Shown piece by piece: positions 24,749 through 33,899 of a stretch of DNA of 64,000 nucleotides (position 1 is the first letter of the stretch; each line of letters opens with the position of its first letter). The position numbers and the translations under genes were made by a program. The notes beneath the pieces are model-generated. The model had not been told where the DNA came from. It saw only the letters and a program-made list of their open reading frames with translations, and made no database searches. Source of the DNA: HXMU1420-13 sp965229525 (GTDB lineage Bacteria; Bacteroidota; Rhodothermia; Balneolales; Balneolaceae); assembly GCA_965229525.1 (NCBI GenBank), contig OZ245886.1:496001-560000 (forward strand), written 5' to 3'.

Positions 24749-26095
24749 ATGAAAACATCACTTATTAAAAACCCCCTCTTATTAGTATTTACAGTATTAA
24801 TCACGTTCACGGCTTGTAGCGATAGTAACGAAGAACCTGCAATAGAAGCTGATTTTGAAGTTACCATCGAGAATATTGGATCAGAATTTAGCCTCATAAA
24901 AAGCGGATCATTCGCTGTACCAGTAGGAAGTTCAGATCCTGGCCCTATCGGTCCTGGTGGTGCTTATGAATTCGAATTTACGGCTCCTGTTGGTTCGAGA
25001 TTAACATTTGCAACCATGTTTGTACAGTCGAACGACTGGTTTTATGCCCCCGATGAATCAGGAATTGAGTTATTCAATTCCGACGGATCTCAAATTACTG
25101 GTGATATTACATCTATGATCAACCTTTATGACGCGGGAACCGAGATCGATGAAGCCCCTGGCGAGGGAATGAATCAAGCTCCAAGACAACCAGGTGCAAA
25201 TTCCGGTGATGCCGACCCTGATAATACGGTCCGATTAATTACTGATTCTTCCCTTCCTCAAACCTCTGATGTGCTTCGAGTTACCCTGAGCTCAACCTCT
25301 GCCTATGGATTTAGAGTAAGAATCGAGAACGTTTCTACAGCTTCAACTTTGCAAACTTCTAGTGGGGCAGTTGCTGTGCCTTTAGCTCCAGGAGTTTTTG
25401 CAGTTCATTCCTCCTCTGAAACCGGAGCGTTATTCACCGTGGGTCAACCTGATGCAGGTCTAGGTCTCGAAGGAGTTGCCGAAGATGGAAGCTTTGGCGA
25501 CCTGGAATCAAACCTTTCTTCAGATACCGGAATAACAATCCCACTTGCACCAGGTGTATTTGCCGTTTATTCAGGTGAAAACCCAATTTTCACTTCAGGT
25601 TCTAACTTTCCTGATAATGGAATTGAAGGAGTAGCTGAAGACGGGGCAACTGATCAACTGGCTGCTGCTCTTTCTTCCGAAGATAACGTTAGTGAAAGTG
25701 GCGTTTTCGCTCAACCGGTTGGAGCTTCATCAAATGGGCCAATTGGACCAGGAGCTTCTTATCAATTTACTTTTAGTGCGCAAGACGGTGATTTTCTGAA
25801 TTTCGCAACCATGTTCATCCAATCAAACGACTTGTTTTACGCAGCATCCAATTCAGGAATTAATCTTTTTGATAATGGAAACCCTATTTCAGGTGATCTT
25901 ACAGATATGATACGATTATGGGATGCAGGGTCTGAGTTAAATCAGGAACCTGGTATTGGAGGATATCAAGCACCTAGACAACCGGGTGCAAATATGGGTC
26001 CGGTTGATGCTGATCAAACGATTCGCATTGTCAATGATGAATATACCTATCCGATGACCAATCAAGTAATAAGAGTTACAATTCGTACTCTATAA
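24749..26095 (+). CDS. lipoprotein with two spondin-type domains
   Basis: 448 residues. The lipoprotein signal reads LLLVFTVLITFTAC (Cys at residue 23). Two spondin_N-like halves follow. The pattern SGSFAVPVG...GPIGPGGAYEFEFTAP...LTFATMFVQSNDWFYAP...APRQPGAN occurs at residues ~50-155 and again as SGVFAQPVG...GPIGPGASYQFTFSAQ...FATMFIQSNDLFYA at ~318-425. Between them PLAPGVFAV...EGVAEDG appears twice (~213 and ~268). Spondin domains are extracellular adhesion/glycan-linked modules. It is a single gene ending at a strong terminator. Confidence 0.88.
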   Translation: MKTSLIKNPLLLVFTVLITFTACSDSNEEPAIEADFEVTIENIGSEFSLIKSGSFAVPVGSSDPGPIGPGGAYEFEFTAPVGSRLTFATMFVQSNDWFYAPDESGIELFNSDGSQITGDITSMINLYDAGTEIDEAPGEGMNQAPRQPGANSGDADPDNTVRLITDSSLPQTSDVLRVTLSSTSAYGFRVRIENVSTASTLQTSSGAVAVPLAPGVFAVHSSSETGALFTVGQPDAGLGLEGVAEDGSFGDLESNLSSDTGITIPLAPGVFAVYSGENPIFTSGSNFPDNGIEGVAEDGATDQLAAALSSEDNVSESGVFAQPVGASSNGPIGPGASYQFTFSAQDGDFLNFATMFIQSNDLFYAASNSGINLFDNGNPISGDLTDMIRLWDAGSELNQEPGIGGYQAPRQPGANMGPVDADQTIRIVNDEYTYPMTNQVIRVTIRTL

Positions 26096-26112
26096 TCTTG
26101 AGGACGTGTAAT

Positions 26113-26150
26113 AAAAAAAGCCACCCCGTTATCGAGGTGGCTTTTATTTT
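26113..26150. terminator. bidirectional terminator
   Basis: AAAAAAAGCCACC and GGTGGCTTTTATTTT form the stem around CCGTTATCGA. It separates the spondin gene (+) from the sdh operon (-) at their convergent ends. Confidence 0.9.
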
Positions 26151-26167
26151 ATGAAGACAATAAAATA

Positions 26168-26920
26168 TTAGCTAAATACTGCTCTAGCGTAATCTTTTCG
26201 CATTTCAGCAATTGCAGAAATTGAAATCTCAGCCGGGCATACCGCTTCGCACTCACCAAAGTTTGAGCAATCTCCAAAGCCTTCCGTTTCCATTTGCTCT
26301 ACCATGTTCACCACACGTCTATTTCTCTCAACATCCCCTTGAGGAAGATTTGCTAGATGAGAAATTTTGGCGCCTGTAAACAGAGAAGCAGAGGCATTCG
26401 GACAAGCTGCCACACAAGCACCACAACCAATGCAAGCGGCATAATCAAAAGCTAAATCTGATTTTACTTTCTCAATGGGTCGCGCATTAGCTTCCTGAGC
26501 AGAACCAGTTTTTACGGATACATATCCACCAGACTCTATAATGCGATCAAAAGCAGAACGATCTACAACTAAATCTTTAATCACCGGAAAGGCAGCAGCA
26601 CGTGGCGGCTCAATCGTGATTTTATCACCATCTTTATAGTTACGCATATGAACCTGACAACAAGCAGTACCTTGTTTTGGTCCATGTGCCTGACCGTTGA
26701 TGACGAGATTACAAGATCCACAAATACCTTCGCGACAATCGTAATCGAATTCAACAGGATCTTTTCCTTCGAGCTGTAACTCTTCGTTGAGAACATCGAG
26801 CATCTCTAAAAAAGACATATGCTCGTTCACTGTATCGAGCGACTTTTCTTCGAAATACCCTTTGGCCTTAGGTCCGGCCTGTTTCCAATACTTTAAATGA
26901 ACTGTGAAGTTTTTACTCAT
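26168..26920 (-). CDS. sdhB: succinate dehydrogenase / fumarate reductase iron-sulfur subunit
   Basis: 250 residues. A [2Fe-2S] domain (CREGICGSCNLVINGQAHG, then CCQVH) is followed by ferredoxin-type cysteines CIGCGACVAACPNAS (near 160) and CSNFGECEAVCP (near 217) for the [4Fe-4S] and [3Fe-4S] clusters. It passes electrons from SdhA to the membrane cytochrome. It is the last gene of sdhCAB, 14 bases after sdhA. Confidence 0.96.
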   Translation of the reverse strand: MSKNFTVHLKYWKQAGPKAKGYFEEKSLDTVNEHMSFLEMLDVLNEELQLEGKDPVEFDYDCREGICGSCNLVINGQAHGPKQGTACCQVHMRNYKDGDKITIEPPRAAAFPVIKDLVVDRSAFDRIIESGGYVSVKTGSAQEANARPIEKVKSDLAFDYAACIGCGACVAACPNASASLFTGAKISHLANLPQGDVERNRRVVNMVEQMETEGFGDCSNFGECEAVCPAEISISAIAEMRKDYARAVFS

Positions 26921-26934
26921 AATAATTTCCTGTC

Positions 26935-28857
26935 TTATTTGTAGCTACGTTGTTTCAGTTCAACAAATTCAAAATTAAGAGGCTCTTTGTGGAGTTTTGT
27001 ATCCAACTTGCCATTCACACCTTTAAACTCCCAGGCTGATACGTAGGCGTAGTCTTTATCATTTCTAAGTGCTTCGCCATCTTCAGTTTGGAATTCATCA
27101 CGAAGATGACATCCACACGATTCCCCACGATCAAGTGCATCCTGAGCCATTAGTTCTGCCAATTCGAAGAAATCAGCCACTCGGAATGCAAACTCGAGGT
27201 ATTTGTTATAGTTGTTCTTCTCGCCTGGTACATACACATTACTCCAGAATTCTTCTCGAAGTGCCTGAATCTCTTTGATAGCAGTTTCGAGATCTTCTTT
27301 ATTTCTGGATATACCGATTTTGTCCCATACAATCTTGCCTAGCGATCGGTGGAAATCAATAATTGTTCTTTTTCCTTTGATGGCTAGCAACTTGTCGATG
27401 TCGTCCTGTGCTTTCTTAGCAGCTTTATCAAACTCTTCATGATTGGTGCCATATCGAGTTCCAGGTTTCACATCGGCAAGATAATTACCAATCGTTGCCG
27501 GAAGTACAAAATATCCATCTGATAAACCTTGCATTAAGGCGGAGGCGCCTAATCGGTTTGCACCGTGATCAGAGAAGTTTGCTTCACCTGCTGCGAACAA
27601 TCCAGGGATGTTTGTCATCAGGTTGTAATCTACCCAAAGTCCGCCCATAGTGTAATGAACTGCCGGGAAGATGCGCATTGGTTGCTTATATGGATTTTCA
27701 CCTGCGATATTTTCATACATATCGAACAGGTTTCCATACTTTGCACTTATCGTGTCCATTCCATCACGCTTAATTGCATCACGGAAATCGAGATACACTG
27801 CAAGACCTGTTTCTCCCACTCCCAATCCTTCGTCGCACACCATTTTGGCATTACGAGAAGCTACATCACGAGGAACCAGGTTACCAAAGCTTGGATAGCG
27901 TTCTTCCAGATAATAGTACCGCTCATCTTCTGGTATATCATTTGGATGACGATCATCCCCTTTCTTACGAGGCACCCAAACGCGACCATCATTTCTTAAA
28001 CTCTCACTCATTAGCGTAAGTTTAGACTGATAATCACCAGAAACGGGGATACATGTTGGGTGAACCTGTACAAAACTTGGGTTTGCAAAAAGTGCACCTT
28101 TTCTGTGTGCTCTCCAGGCTGCTGTCACATTCGAATTCTTTGCATTTGTTGATAGATAAAATACGTTTCCGTATCCACCAGTCGACAGAATTACAGCATC
28201 CGCTTCATGACGTTGAATTTCACCCGTAACTAAATCTCTCGTTATAATCCCTCGAGCAACGCCATCGATGATAACTACATCCAACATTTCAGTACGAGGG
28301 TAGTACTCAATTCCACCGAGTTCAACCTGGCGCATCATTGCTTGATAAGCACCTAATAACAGCTGCTGACCTGTTTGGCCACGTGCATAAAATGTTCTGG
28401 ATACCTGAGCTCCACCAAATGAACGGTTTGCTAATAAGCCCGAATATTCGCGCGCAAAAGGAACCCCTTGAGCAACGGCCTGATCAATGATTGAATTCGA
28501 GACTTCTGCTAATCGATAAACATTTGCCTCGCGAGATCTGTAATCGCCACCTTTGATCGTATCATAAAATAGTCGGTAAATGCTATCCCCATCATTTGGG
28601 TAGTTTTTTGCCGCATTGATACCGCCCTGAGCTGCGATGGAATGCGCTCGACGAGCCGAATCCTGAATACAAAAAGCTTTTACTTTATAGCCCATTTCGG
28701 CAAGGCTGGCTGCACCGGCACCGCCGGCTAAACCGGTTCCCACCATGATAATTTCATATTTGCGACGATTATTAGGCGCCACAAGCTTCATTTCCTTTTT
28801 ATGCTTTTCCCACTTTTGCTCCAGTGGTCCTGCAGGTACTTTAGAATCTAATTTCAT
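26935..28857 (-). CDS. sdhA: succinate dehydrogenase / fumarate reductase flavoprotein subunit
   Basis: 640 residues. The FAD-binding GTGLAGGAGAASLAEMGYKV is at ~41-60 and the covalent-FAD His region is RRAHSIAAQGGINAAKN near 72. Substrate-site stretches include HPTCIPVSGDY and MRIFPAVHYTMGGLWVDY; GLFAAGEANFSDHGANRLG is the C-terminal FAD loop. The length and sequence type match the B-type enzymes of Bacteroidota. It sits between sdhC (10-base gap) and sdhB. Confidence 0.97.
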   Translation of the reverse strand: MKLDSKVPAGPLEQKWEKHKKEMKLVAPNNRRKYEIIMVGTGLAGGAGAASLAEMGYKVKAFCIQDSARRAHSIAAQGGINAAKNYPNDGDSIYRLFYDTIKGGDYRSREANVYRLAEVSNSIIDQAVAQGVPFAREYSGLLANRSFGGAQVSRTFYARGQTGQQLLLGAYQAMMRQVELGGIEYYPRTEMLDVVIIDGVARGIITRDLVTGEIQRHEADAVILSTGGYGNVFYLSTNAKNSNVTAAWRAHRKGALFANPSFVQVHPTCIPVSGDYQSKLTLMSESLRNDGRVWVPRKKGDDRHPNDIPEDERYYYLEERYPSFGNLVPRDVASRNAKMVCDEGLGVGETGLAVYLDFRDAIKRDGMDTISAKYGNLFDMYENIAGENPYKQPMRIFPAVHYTMGGLWVDYNLMTNIPGLFAAGEANFSDHGANRLGASALMQGLSDGYFVLPATIGNYLADVKPGTRYGTNHEEFDKAAKKAQDDIDKLLAIKGKRTIIDFHRSLGKIVWDKIGISRNKEDLETAIKEIQALREEFWSNVYVPGEKNNYNKYLEFAFRVADFFELAELMAQDALDRGESCGCHLRDEFQTEDGEALRNDKDYAYVSAWEFKGVNGKLDTKLHKEPLNFEFVELKQRSYK

Positions 28858-28867
28858 TCCTCTTCTC

Positions 28868-29569
28868 CTAATATGAGATTAGTGAACCTTGACCGCCGGT
28901 AATGAATATGTACAGCGGGATAAAGATGAATGCCAACATCAACACAATGGCAAATAGGTATGCAAAACTCTGCACTTTCTTTGAGGTTTCGCCATGTTTC
29001 ATGCCAAGCGAGGTGAATGCACTCCAAAAACCGTGAGATAAATGCAAAATAGCAAGTGCAAGTACTCCAACATAAGCAGCTACAATTCCTGGTTTTTGAA
29101 ACTCTTCAATTACTAATCGTCTCAAATCACGAACTTCTTGCCCTGATTCCAATGTAATCGTGTAATCTGCGCCAAACTTGAAATGAATGATATGAAGTAC
29201 TAGAAAAATCAAAATGATTGAGCCTGTGTAAATCATACTTTTTGAAGCTAAAGACTGATGACTGGCTCCACCCCTGGTTTTATAGGTATCGTAGCTATCT
29301 GGTCTGGCTTTTCTTTTATTTAGCCAGATTGAAACCCCTAAAATTGTATGATACAAGAAGAAGAAGGCAAGACCGGCTTCAATAACATATAAAAGTGGCC
29401 CTAAACTCATCAATGTTTCTGTGTAGATGTTAAACGCTTCTGCAGTCCCGAAAATGCTTAAGTTTCCTCCTAAATGCCCAAGCAGAAATAACATCAAACC
29501 AATACCGGTAAGCCCGGTCATGTATTTGCGTCCAACTTGCGAATTAATCGCTTTTATAAAAGATGGCAT
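28868..29569 (-). CDS. sdhC: succinate dehydrogenase cytochrome b subunit (B-type)
   Basis: 233 residues with five membrane spans. Four candidate haem-ligand His lie in spans at GHLGGNLSIFG (~31), FFLYHTILG (~74), LVLHIIHFKFG (~124) and LALAILHLSHGFWSAF (~170), consistent with a di-haem quinol-reactive subunit. This single anchor replaces the separate SdhC/SdhD of other bacteria and usually works with menaquinone. It is the first gene of sdhCAB. Confidence 0.92.
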   Translation of the reverse strand: MPSFIKAINSQVGRKYMTGLTGIGLMLFLLGHLGGNLSIFGTAEAFNIYTETLMSLGPLLYVIEAGLAFFFLYHTILGVSIWLNKRKARPDSYDTYKTRGGASHQSLASKSMIYTGSIILIFLVLHIIHFKFGADYTITLESGQEVRDLRRLVIEEFQKPGIVAAYVGVLALAILHLSHGFWSAFTSLGMKHGETSKKVQSFAYLFAIVLMLAFIFIPLYIFITGGQGSLISY

Positions 29570-29741
29570 ATCTATTAAAATGTTTGATTAAGATGCGTTT
29601 GAACCGACTTTTGACGATTCAAATTCGTATTGAAAATCGAACTTTCTACTTCGAATAACAAGATAGAATGAGACTAAATAAGCGTAAGAATTAGGCAGAT
29701 TTGTTCGGTTTTTTTATGCTTTAATTCATACAATTTTCGTA

Positions 29742-30356
29742 ATGAATTCTATAAGAACAAAAACTGATTTTACTCTTAAGGAAAGAGGCTCAAAATTTTA
29801 CGGATTTTTGTTTCCTTGCTCATCTTCTAATGAATTTGAAGAGCAGCTTCACGAGCTAAAAAACAAGTATTCGGATGCTACCCATCATTGCATCGCATAT
29901 CGTGTGCTAGAAAATGAATTAATTGAGTTCAATAATGATGATGGTGAACCCTCGGGTTCAGCTGGTTTACCCATTCTCAACGCTATGAGATCGGCCGAAT
30001 TAGTTAATTGTGGTATCGATGTTGTGCGTTATTATGGGGGCACAAAATTGGGAAAAGCCGGTTTGATTGAGGCTTATGGGGAAACAGCAAAAGGGTGCAT
30101 ACAAAATGCTCAAATTTCAGCCATCCGTAAGGTACTTAGAGTTCAAATCATGTATCACTATTATCAAGAAAAAGAAATCCAGCCCCTGGTTTGCAGTTTT
30201 AATTTGATAGAAGAGAGTGCTCAATTTTTTGAAAACGTTTCGAAAACTTTTGCCTGTCCAATTGAGCATGAAGAAAATCTCATTTATGCTCTCAGTCGCT
30301 TAGCTTATTTAGGAATTAATTTTGAAAAGATCGGGTATACTTTTGTGATGAATTGA
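29742..30356 (+). CDS. YigZ/IMPACT family protein
   Basis: 204 residues. The IMPACT domain is clear: FTLKERGSKFYGFLFPC, DATHHCIAYRV, NNDDGEPSGSAGLPIL, and VRYYGGTKLGKAGLIEAYG. Bacterial YigZ proteins bind nucleic acid and have a poorly defined link to translation stress. It starts 172 bases from the divergent sdh operon. Confidence 0.9.
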   Translation: MNSIRTKTDFTLKERGSKFYGFLFPCSSSNEFEEQLHELKNKYSDATHHCIAYRVLENELIEFNNDDGEPSGSAGLPILNAMRSAELVNCGIDVVRYYGGTKLGKAGLIEAYGETAKGCIQNAQISAIRKVLRVQIMYHYYQEKEIQPLVCSFNLIEESAQFFENVSKTFACPIEHEENLIYALSRLAYLGINFEKIGYTFVMN

Positions 30357-30413
30357 TTGTTGGTATTGATTATCCTCATCCACCTTTAATTGAATAACCT
30401 AAGGGAATAATAC

Positions 30414-31373
30414 ATGCTTTTGAAAGAGCTCGAAATTGCAGAGAATTTTGCATCTCGTGGAAAATTTGTAGAGGAAAAAATCACCGGCAAAGGCGAAGAT
30501 CGTGCCTTTGTGGATTTGGTAAAACTTGAGAATTTATGGTTTAATACGGGTACCAGATGTAATCTTCAGTGCCAGAACTGCTATATAGAATCATCTCCTA
30601 CTAATGACGAGCTACTATTTATTTCACTGAGTGAAGTTCGCCAATATTTAGATGAAATTGATGAATTAAACATAGGAACCAGTAAAATCTCATTCACAGG
30701 TGGAGAACCCTTCCTAAATAAAGAGATGCTTCCAATTCTTACTCTGTGTTTAGAAAGAGGCTTTGAAGTACTGGTACTTACCAATGCATATCGTGCAATC
30801 GATCGATACATGGACGAATTAATTGGATTGAACACTAAGTACCCTAATAAACTCTTTCTGCGAGTTTCCCTTGACCATTATACTGCTGAAATTCATGAAG
30901 TAGAAAGAGGCCCAAAGACATTTGAACGCACATTGAATACATCTAAGAAACTTGTAGATAATGGATTTCAAGTTAGTATTGCCGGTCGCTCATTAGCGAA
31001 AGAATCTGTTTCAGATGCATTATTAGGGTACCAATCAACACTAGAGTCTTATAAAATTGATTTATTTGTGGCAGATGGATCTAACATAGTGATCTTCCCT
31101 GAAATGTCTACAACAAAAGACGTCCCAGAAATAACTACTGCTTGCTGGGATATTTTAGGCGTGCATCCTCATCAACAAATGTGTGCTTCTGAGAGAATGG
31201 TCGTTAAAAGGAAAGGCTCGAACCAACCTGTTGTTCTTCCTTGTACGCTAATTGCCTATGATGATGCTTTTGAACTCGGGACAACACTTAAAGAATCTTT
31301 TCAAAGAGTGTATTTAAATCATCCATATTGCGCACAATTTTGTGTGTTGGGTGGAGCAAGTTGCTCCGCGTGA
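30414..31373 (+). CDS. radical SAM protein of uncharacterised family
   Basis: 319 residues. The cluster motif is C49-x3-C53-x2-C56 (TRCNLQCQNCYIESSP), and the SAM-binding GGEPFLN follows near residue 95. A strongly conserved-looking C-terminus CAQFCVLGGASCSA supplies three more cysteines, possibly ligands of an auxiliary cluster. ITTACWDILGVHPHQQMCAS adds two more. I recognise the same scaffold in proteobacterial genomes but know no assigned reaction. It stands between YigZ and a cobalamin adenosyltransferase without clear coupling. Confidence 0.85.
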   Translation: MLLKELEIAENFASRGKFVEEKITGKGEDRAFVDLVKLENLWFNTGTRCNLQCQNCYIESSPTNDELLFISLSEVRQYLDEIDELNIGTSKISFTGGEPFLNKEMLPILTLCLERGFEVLVLTNAYRAIDRYMDELIGLNTKYPNKLFLRVSLDHYTAEIHEVERGPKTFERTLNTSKKLVDNGFQVSIAGRSLAKESVSDALLGYQSTLESYKIDLFVADGSNIVIFPEMSTTKDVPEITTACWDILGVHPHQQMCASERMVVKRKGSNQPVVLPCTLIAYDDAFELGTTLKESFQRVYLNHPYCAQFCVLGGASCSA

Positions 31374-31455
31374 TATTCAATTCGACTCCTTGGAACGCTC
31401 AAACATTATTTATCTTTTTCAATGCCTTTAGAAGAGGTTAAAGGAATCAGATAGC

Positions 31456-31998
31456 ATGAAAATTTATACTAAAAAAGGCGACAGCGGAAACACATCATTA
31501 TTTGGTGGACAAACCGTTTCAAAATCAGCAATTCGAATTGAATCATATGGCACCGTTGATGAACTTAATTCCATTCTTGGTGTTGTTCGATCATTTAATG
31601 TCCATACTCAAATCGATAATTGGCTAAATACAGTTCAGCACCAATTATTTGTGTTAGGGGCAGATTTGGCTACTCCGGAAAATAGAGAAGTTCGAATTGA
31701 CCGAATCTCTGATGCGGAAATTACTTTTCTAGAAGAGTTAATCGATAAAATGGATGAAGAGCTTCCACAATTAAAGAACTTCATTTTACCCGGTGGTACT
31801 TCAGCGGCAGCTTCTATACATCATGCCAGAACTGTTTGCCGCCGTGCAGAACGTTTAACTGTCGCTTGTTCTGCTGAAGAAGATATCTCTGAATTGACGG
31901 TAAAATATTTAAACCGACTTTCCGACTTTTTGTTTATGCTTGGCAGGTACGAAAATTTCAAATCAGGTAAAGAAGATACCCCCTGGATTCCACGCTAG
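31456..31998 (+). CDS. corrinoid adenosyltransferase, PduO type
   Basis: Transfers adenosyl from ATP to cob(I)alamin. The 180 residues show the N-terminal ATP-binding KKGDSGNTSLFGGQ (5-18) and the second motif HHARTVCRRAERLTV (~123-137), with the usual length for PduO/MMAB. It is followed 3 bases later by the SGNH/TPR gene, and then glmM. Confidence 0.93.
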   Translation: MKIYTKKGDSGNTSLFGGQTVSKSAIRIESYGTVDELNSILGVVRSFNVHTQIDNWLNTVQHQLFVLGADLATPENREVRIDRISDAEITFLEELIDKMDEELPQLKNFILPGGTSAAASIHHARTVCRRAERLTVACSAEEDISELTVKYLNRLSDFLFMLGRYENFKSGKEDTPWIPR

Positions 31999-32001
31999 TT
32001 T

Positions 32002-33897
32002 ATGGCCAAAAAGAAGCAAAAAAGTCCACCCAAGGAATTATCAGCGCAGAAAAAAACCCTTTTTTATATAATTACCTTTTCAATTCCGATCCTTTTTTTT
32101 GTGATTCTGGAAGTTGGTTTAAGATTCGGGGAATACAAAGGAAATAATGCACTTTTCGTAGATCCGGGTATCCCAACTAAAGAATATTTGATACCAAACC
32201 CTAACTTTGCTTCACGTTACTTCTTTTACACAAACACGGTTCCTTCTCCATCAACCGATGTTTTCTTAGCAGACAAACCCGAAAATGGGTTTCGGATCTT
32301 TGCAATGGGTGGATCTTCTGCGGCAGGATACCCCTATGGATTTAATGGAACCTATTCTCGAGTTGTGAATGATGTGTTGCAAGATGCTTTACCTGATCGT
32401 CATGTAGAAGTTGTAAACGTGGGCATTTCTGCTATCAATTCGTACACCTTGTTTGATCAGGTGGATGAAATAATAGCTCAGGATCCTGATGCCATCCTTA
32501 TTTATGCAGGTCATAATGAATTCTATGGTGCCCTTGGGGTTGGCTCTAATGAAAATCTGGGTGGATTTCCGGGTTTTGTTCGTTTTTATCTTAAACTTCA
32601 GCGTCTGAAAACCTTTTTATTTCTCCGGTCCATCATTGTTGATTCCGGAAAATGGTTTTCAACAACTTTTGGAAATACTGAGTATGATGAAACGGCAACA
32701 TTAATGGAACGGATTGTGGATTCACGATCCATCGAATTAGGAAGCTCTAAACATGAGCTTGCGATGATTCAGTTTCAAAGCAACTTGAACGCTATTATTA
32801 AGAAGTATCAGGATGAGGGAATTCCTGTGTTCATTGGTAGTGTAGCCAGTAATTTAAAAGATCATCCACCTTTTGTGGATATCCCTGATGGTAATCAACC
32901 TTCGGCACAACAAACTTTTGATGAAGCAACTCAGGCTTATAATTCTCAAGATTACGATAATGCTCTTGAATTATTCACGGCAGCGAGGGATTTAGACGGA
33001 TTAAAATTTCGAGCTCCTTCCGAGATCAACACCATTATTAAATCTACTACAGAACAAAACGAAAACGTCTTCTATGTACCTGTTGAAGAGAATATGGTCG
33101 ATGTTACACAGGATGGAATCATCGGTTTTGAATTGATGCTAGAACATCTACATCCTAATCAGAGAGGCTACTTCATTATCGGAAAGTCTTATGCTGCATC
33201 CTTGCTAGACTATCTACAGATTGATCAAAACAGCCTACCTCAAAACTTAGACGATTATTTTGATGATATGTATTTCACAGAGTTTGATCATCGGGTAGCC
33301 TATCACAGAATTCGGGTGTTAAAACAAGGATTTCCTTTCGTTCTTGGTGAAAAACCCGAACCCTACGAACAATCCTATCGAACTATTTCCAAAGCAGACA
33401 GCCTGGCATTCCGAACGGTTCATGCTGGACTTAACTGGGACGAGGGTAAAGTGGAACTTGCAGGCTTTTACGAGCTTGAAGGTGAAACAGATAAAGCAAT
33501 TATGGAATATTTGAGTCTTGCCAGAAATCAACCATGGAACGACTCACCATATGTTTTTGCTGCACGCGCACTTTTGGATAGAAACGATTTTGCAAATGCT
33601 GAACCCCTACTCAGATCTGCCTATGAAATAAATCCAAACGATGCATTCATTACCAAAATGCTTGGTGCGATTGAAGTGCAAAAGGGAAATGCAAAAGAAG
33701 GAATTCGCCTACTGGAAATTTCTAGAAGTATCAATCCAAGAGATTCTCAAATGCTCTATAATCTTTCAGGCGCTTATGGCATCGATCAGCAATTTGAAAA
33801 AGCCCTTGAAATTGCACTCATAGTTCGAAACCAAAGTCCTAGATTCCCGGGTAATGAAGCCTGGATTCAACAACTCGAAAATATTTTAAATCGCTGA
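32002..33897 (+). CDS. membrane-anchored SGNH-hydrolase-like protein with TPR tail
   Basis: 631 residues. One N-terminal span (LFYIITFSIPILFFVILEVGL) is followed by an SGNH-type domain: MGGSSAAGYPYG (~103, nucleophile Ser region), VNVGISAINSYT, YAGHNEFYGALG (~168) and LEHLHPNQRGYF (~370, catalytic His). The C-terminal 150 residues are TPR-like helices (EGETDKAIMEYLSLARNQPW, NAEPLLRSAYEINPND). It probably acts on cell-envelope glycans or lipids from outside the membrane. The 3-base gap from the cobalamin gene and 2-base gap to glmM suggest one transcript. Confidence 0.8.
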   Translation: MAKKKQKSPPKELSAQKKTLFYIITFSIPILFFVILEVGLRFGEYKGNNALFVDPGIPTKEYLIPNPNFASRYFFYTNTVPSPSTDVFLADKPENGFRIFAMGGSSAAGYPYGFNGTYSRVVNDVLQDALPDRHVEVVNVGISAINSYTLFDQVDEIIAQDPDAILIYAGHNEFYGALGVGSNENLGGFPGFVRFYLKLQRLKTFLFLRSIIVDSGKWFSTTFGNTEYDETATLMERIVDSRSIELGSSKHELAMIQFQSNLNAIIKKYQDEGIPVFIGSVASNLKDHPPFVDIPDGNQPSAQQTFDEATQAYNSQDYDNALELFTAARDLDGLKFRAPSEINTIIKSTTEQNENVFYVPVEENMVDVTQDGIIGFELMLEHLHPNQRGYFIIGKSYAASLLDYLQIDQNSLPQNLDDYFDDMYFTEFDHRVAYHRIRVLKQGFPFVLGEKPEPYEQSYRTISKADSLAFRTVHAGLNWDEGKVELAGFYELEGETDKAIMEYLSLARNQPWNDSPYVFAARALLDRNDFANAEPLLRSAYEINPNDAFITKMLGAIEVQKGNAKEGIRLLEISRSINPRDSQMLYNLSGAYGIDQQFEKALEIALIVRNQSPRFPGNEAWIQQLENILNR

Positions 33898-33899
33898 TT

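Noticed and set aside
27565..27999. 144-codon plus-strand ORF opposite sdhA
   Set aside because: Antisense shadow of a highly conserved flavoprotein gene; Cys/His-rich translation typical of reverse-strand noise.
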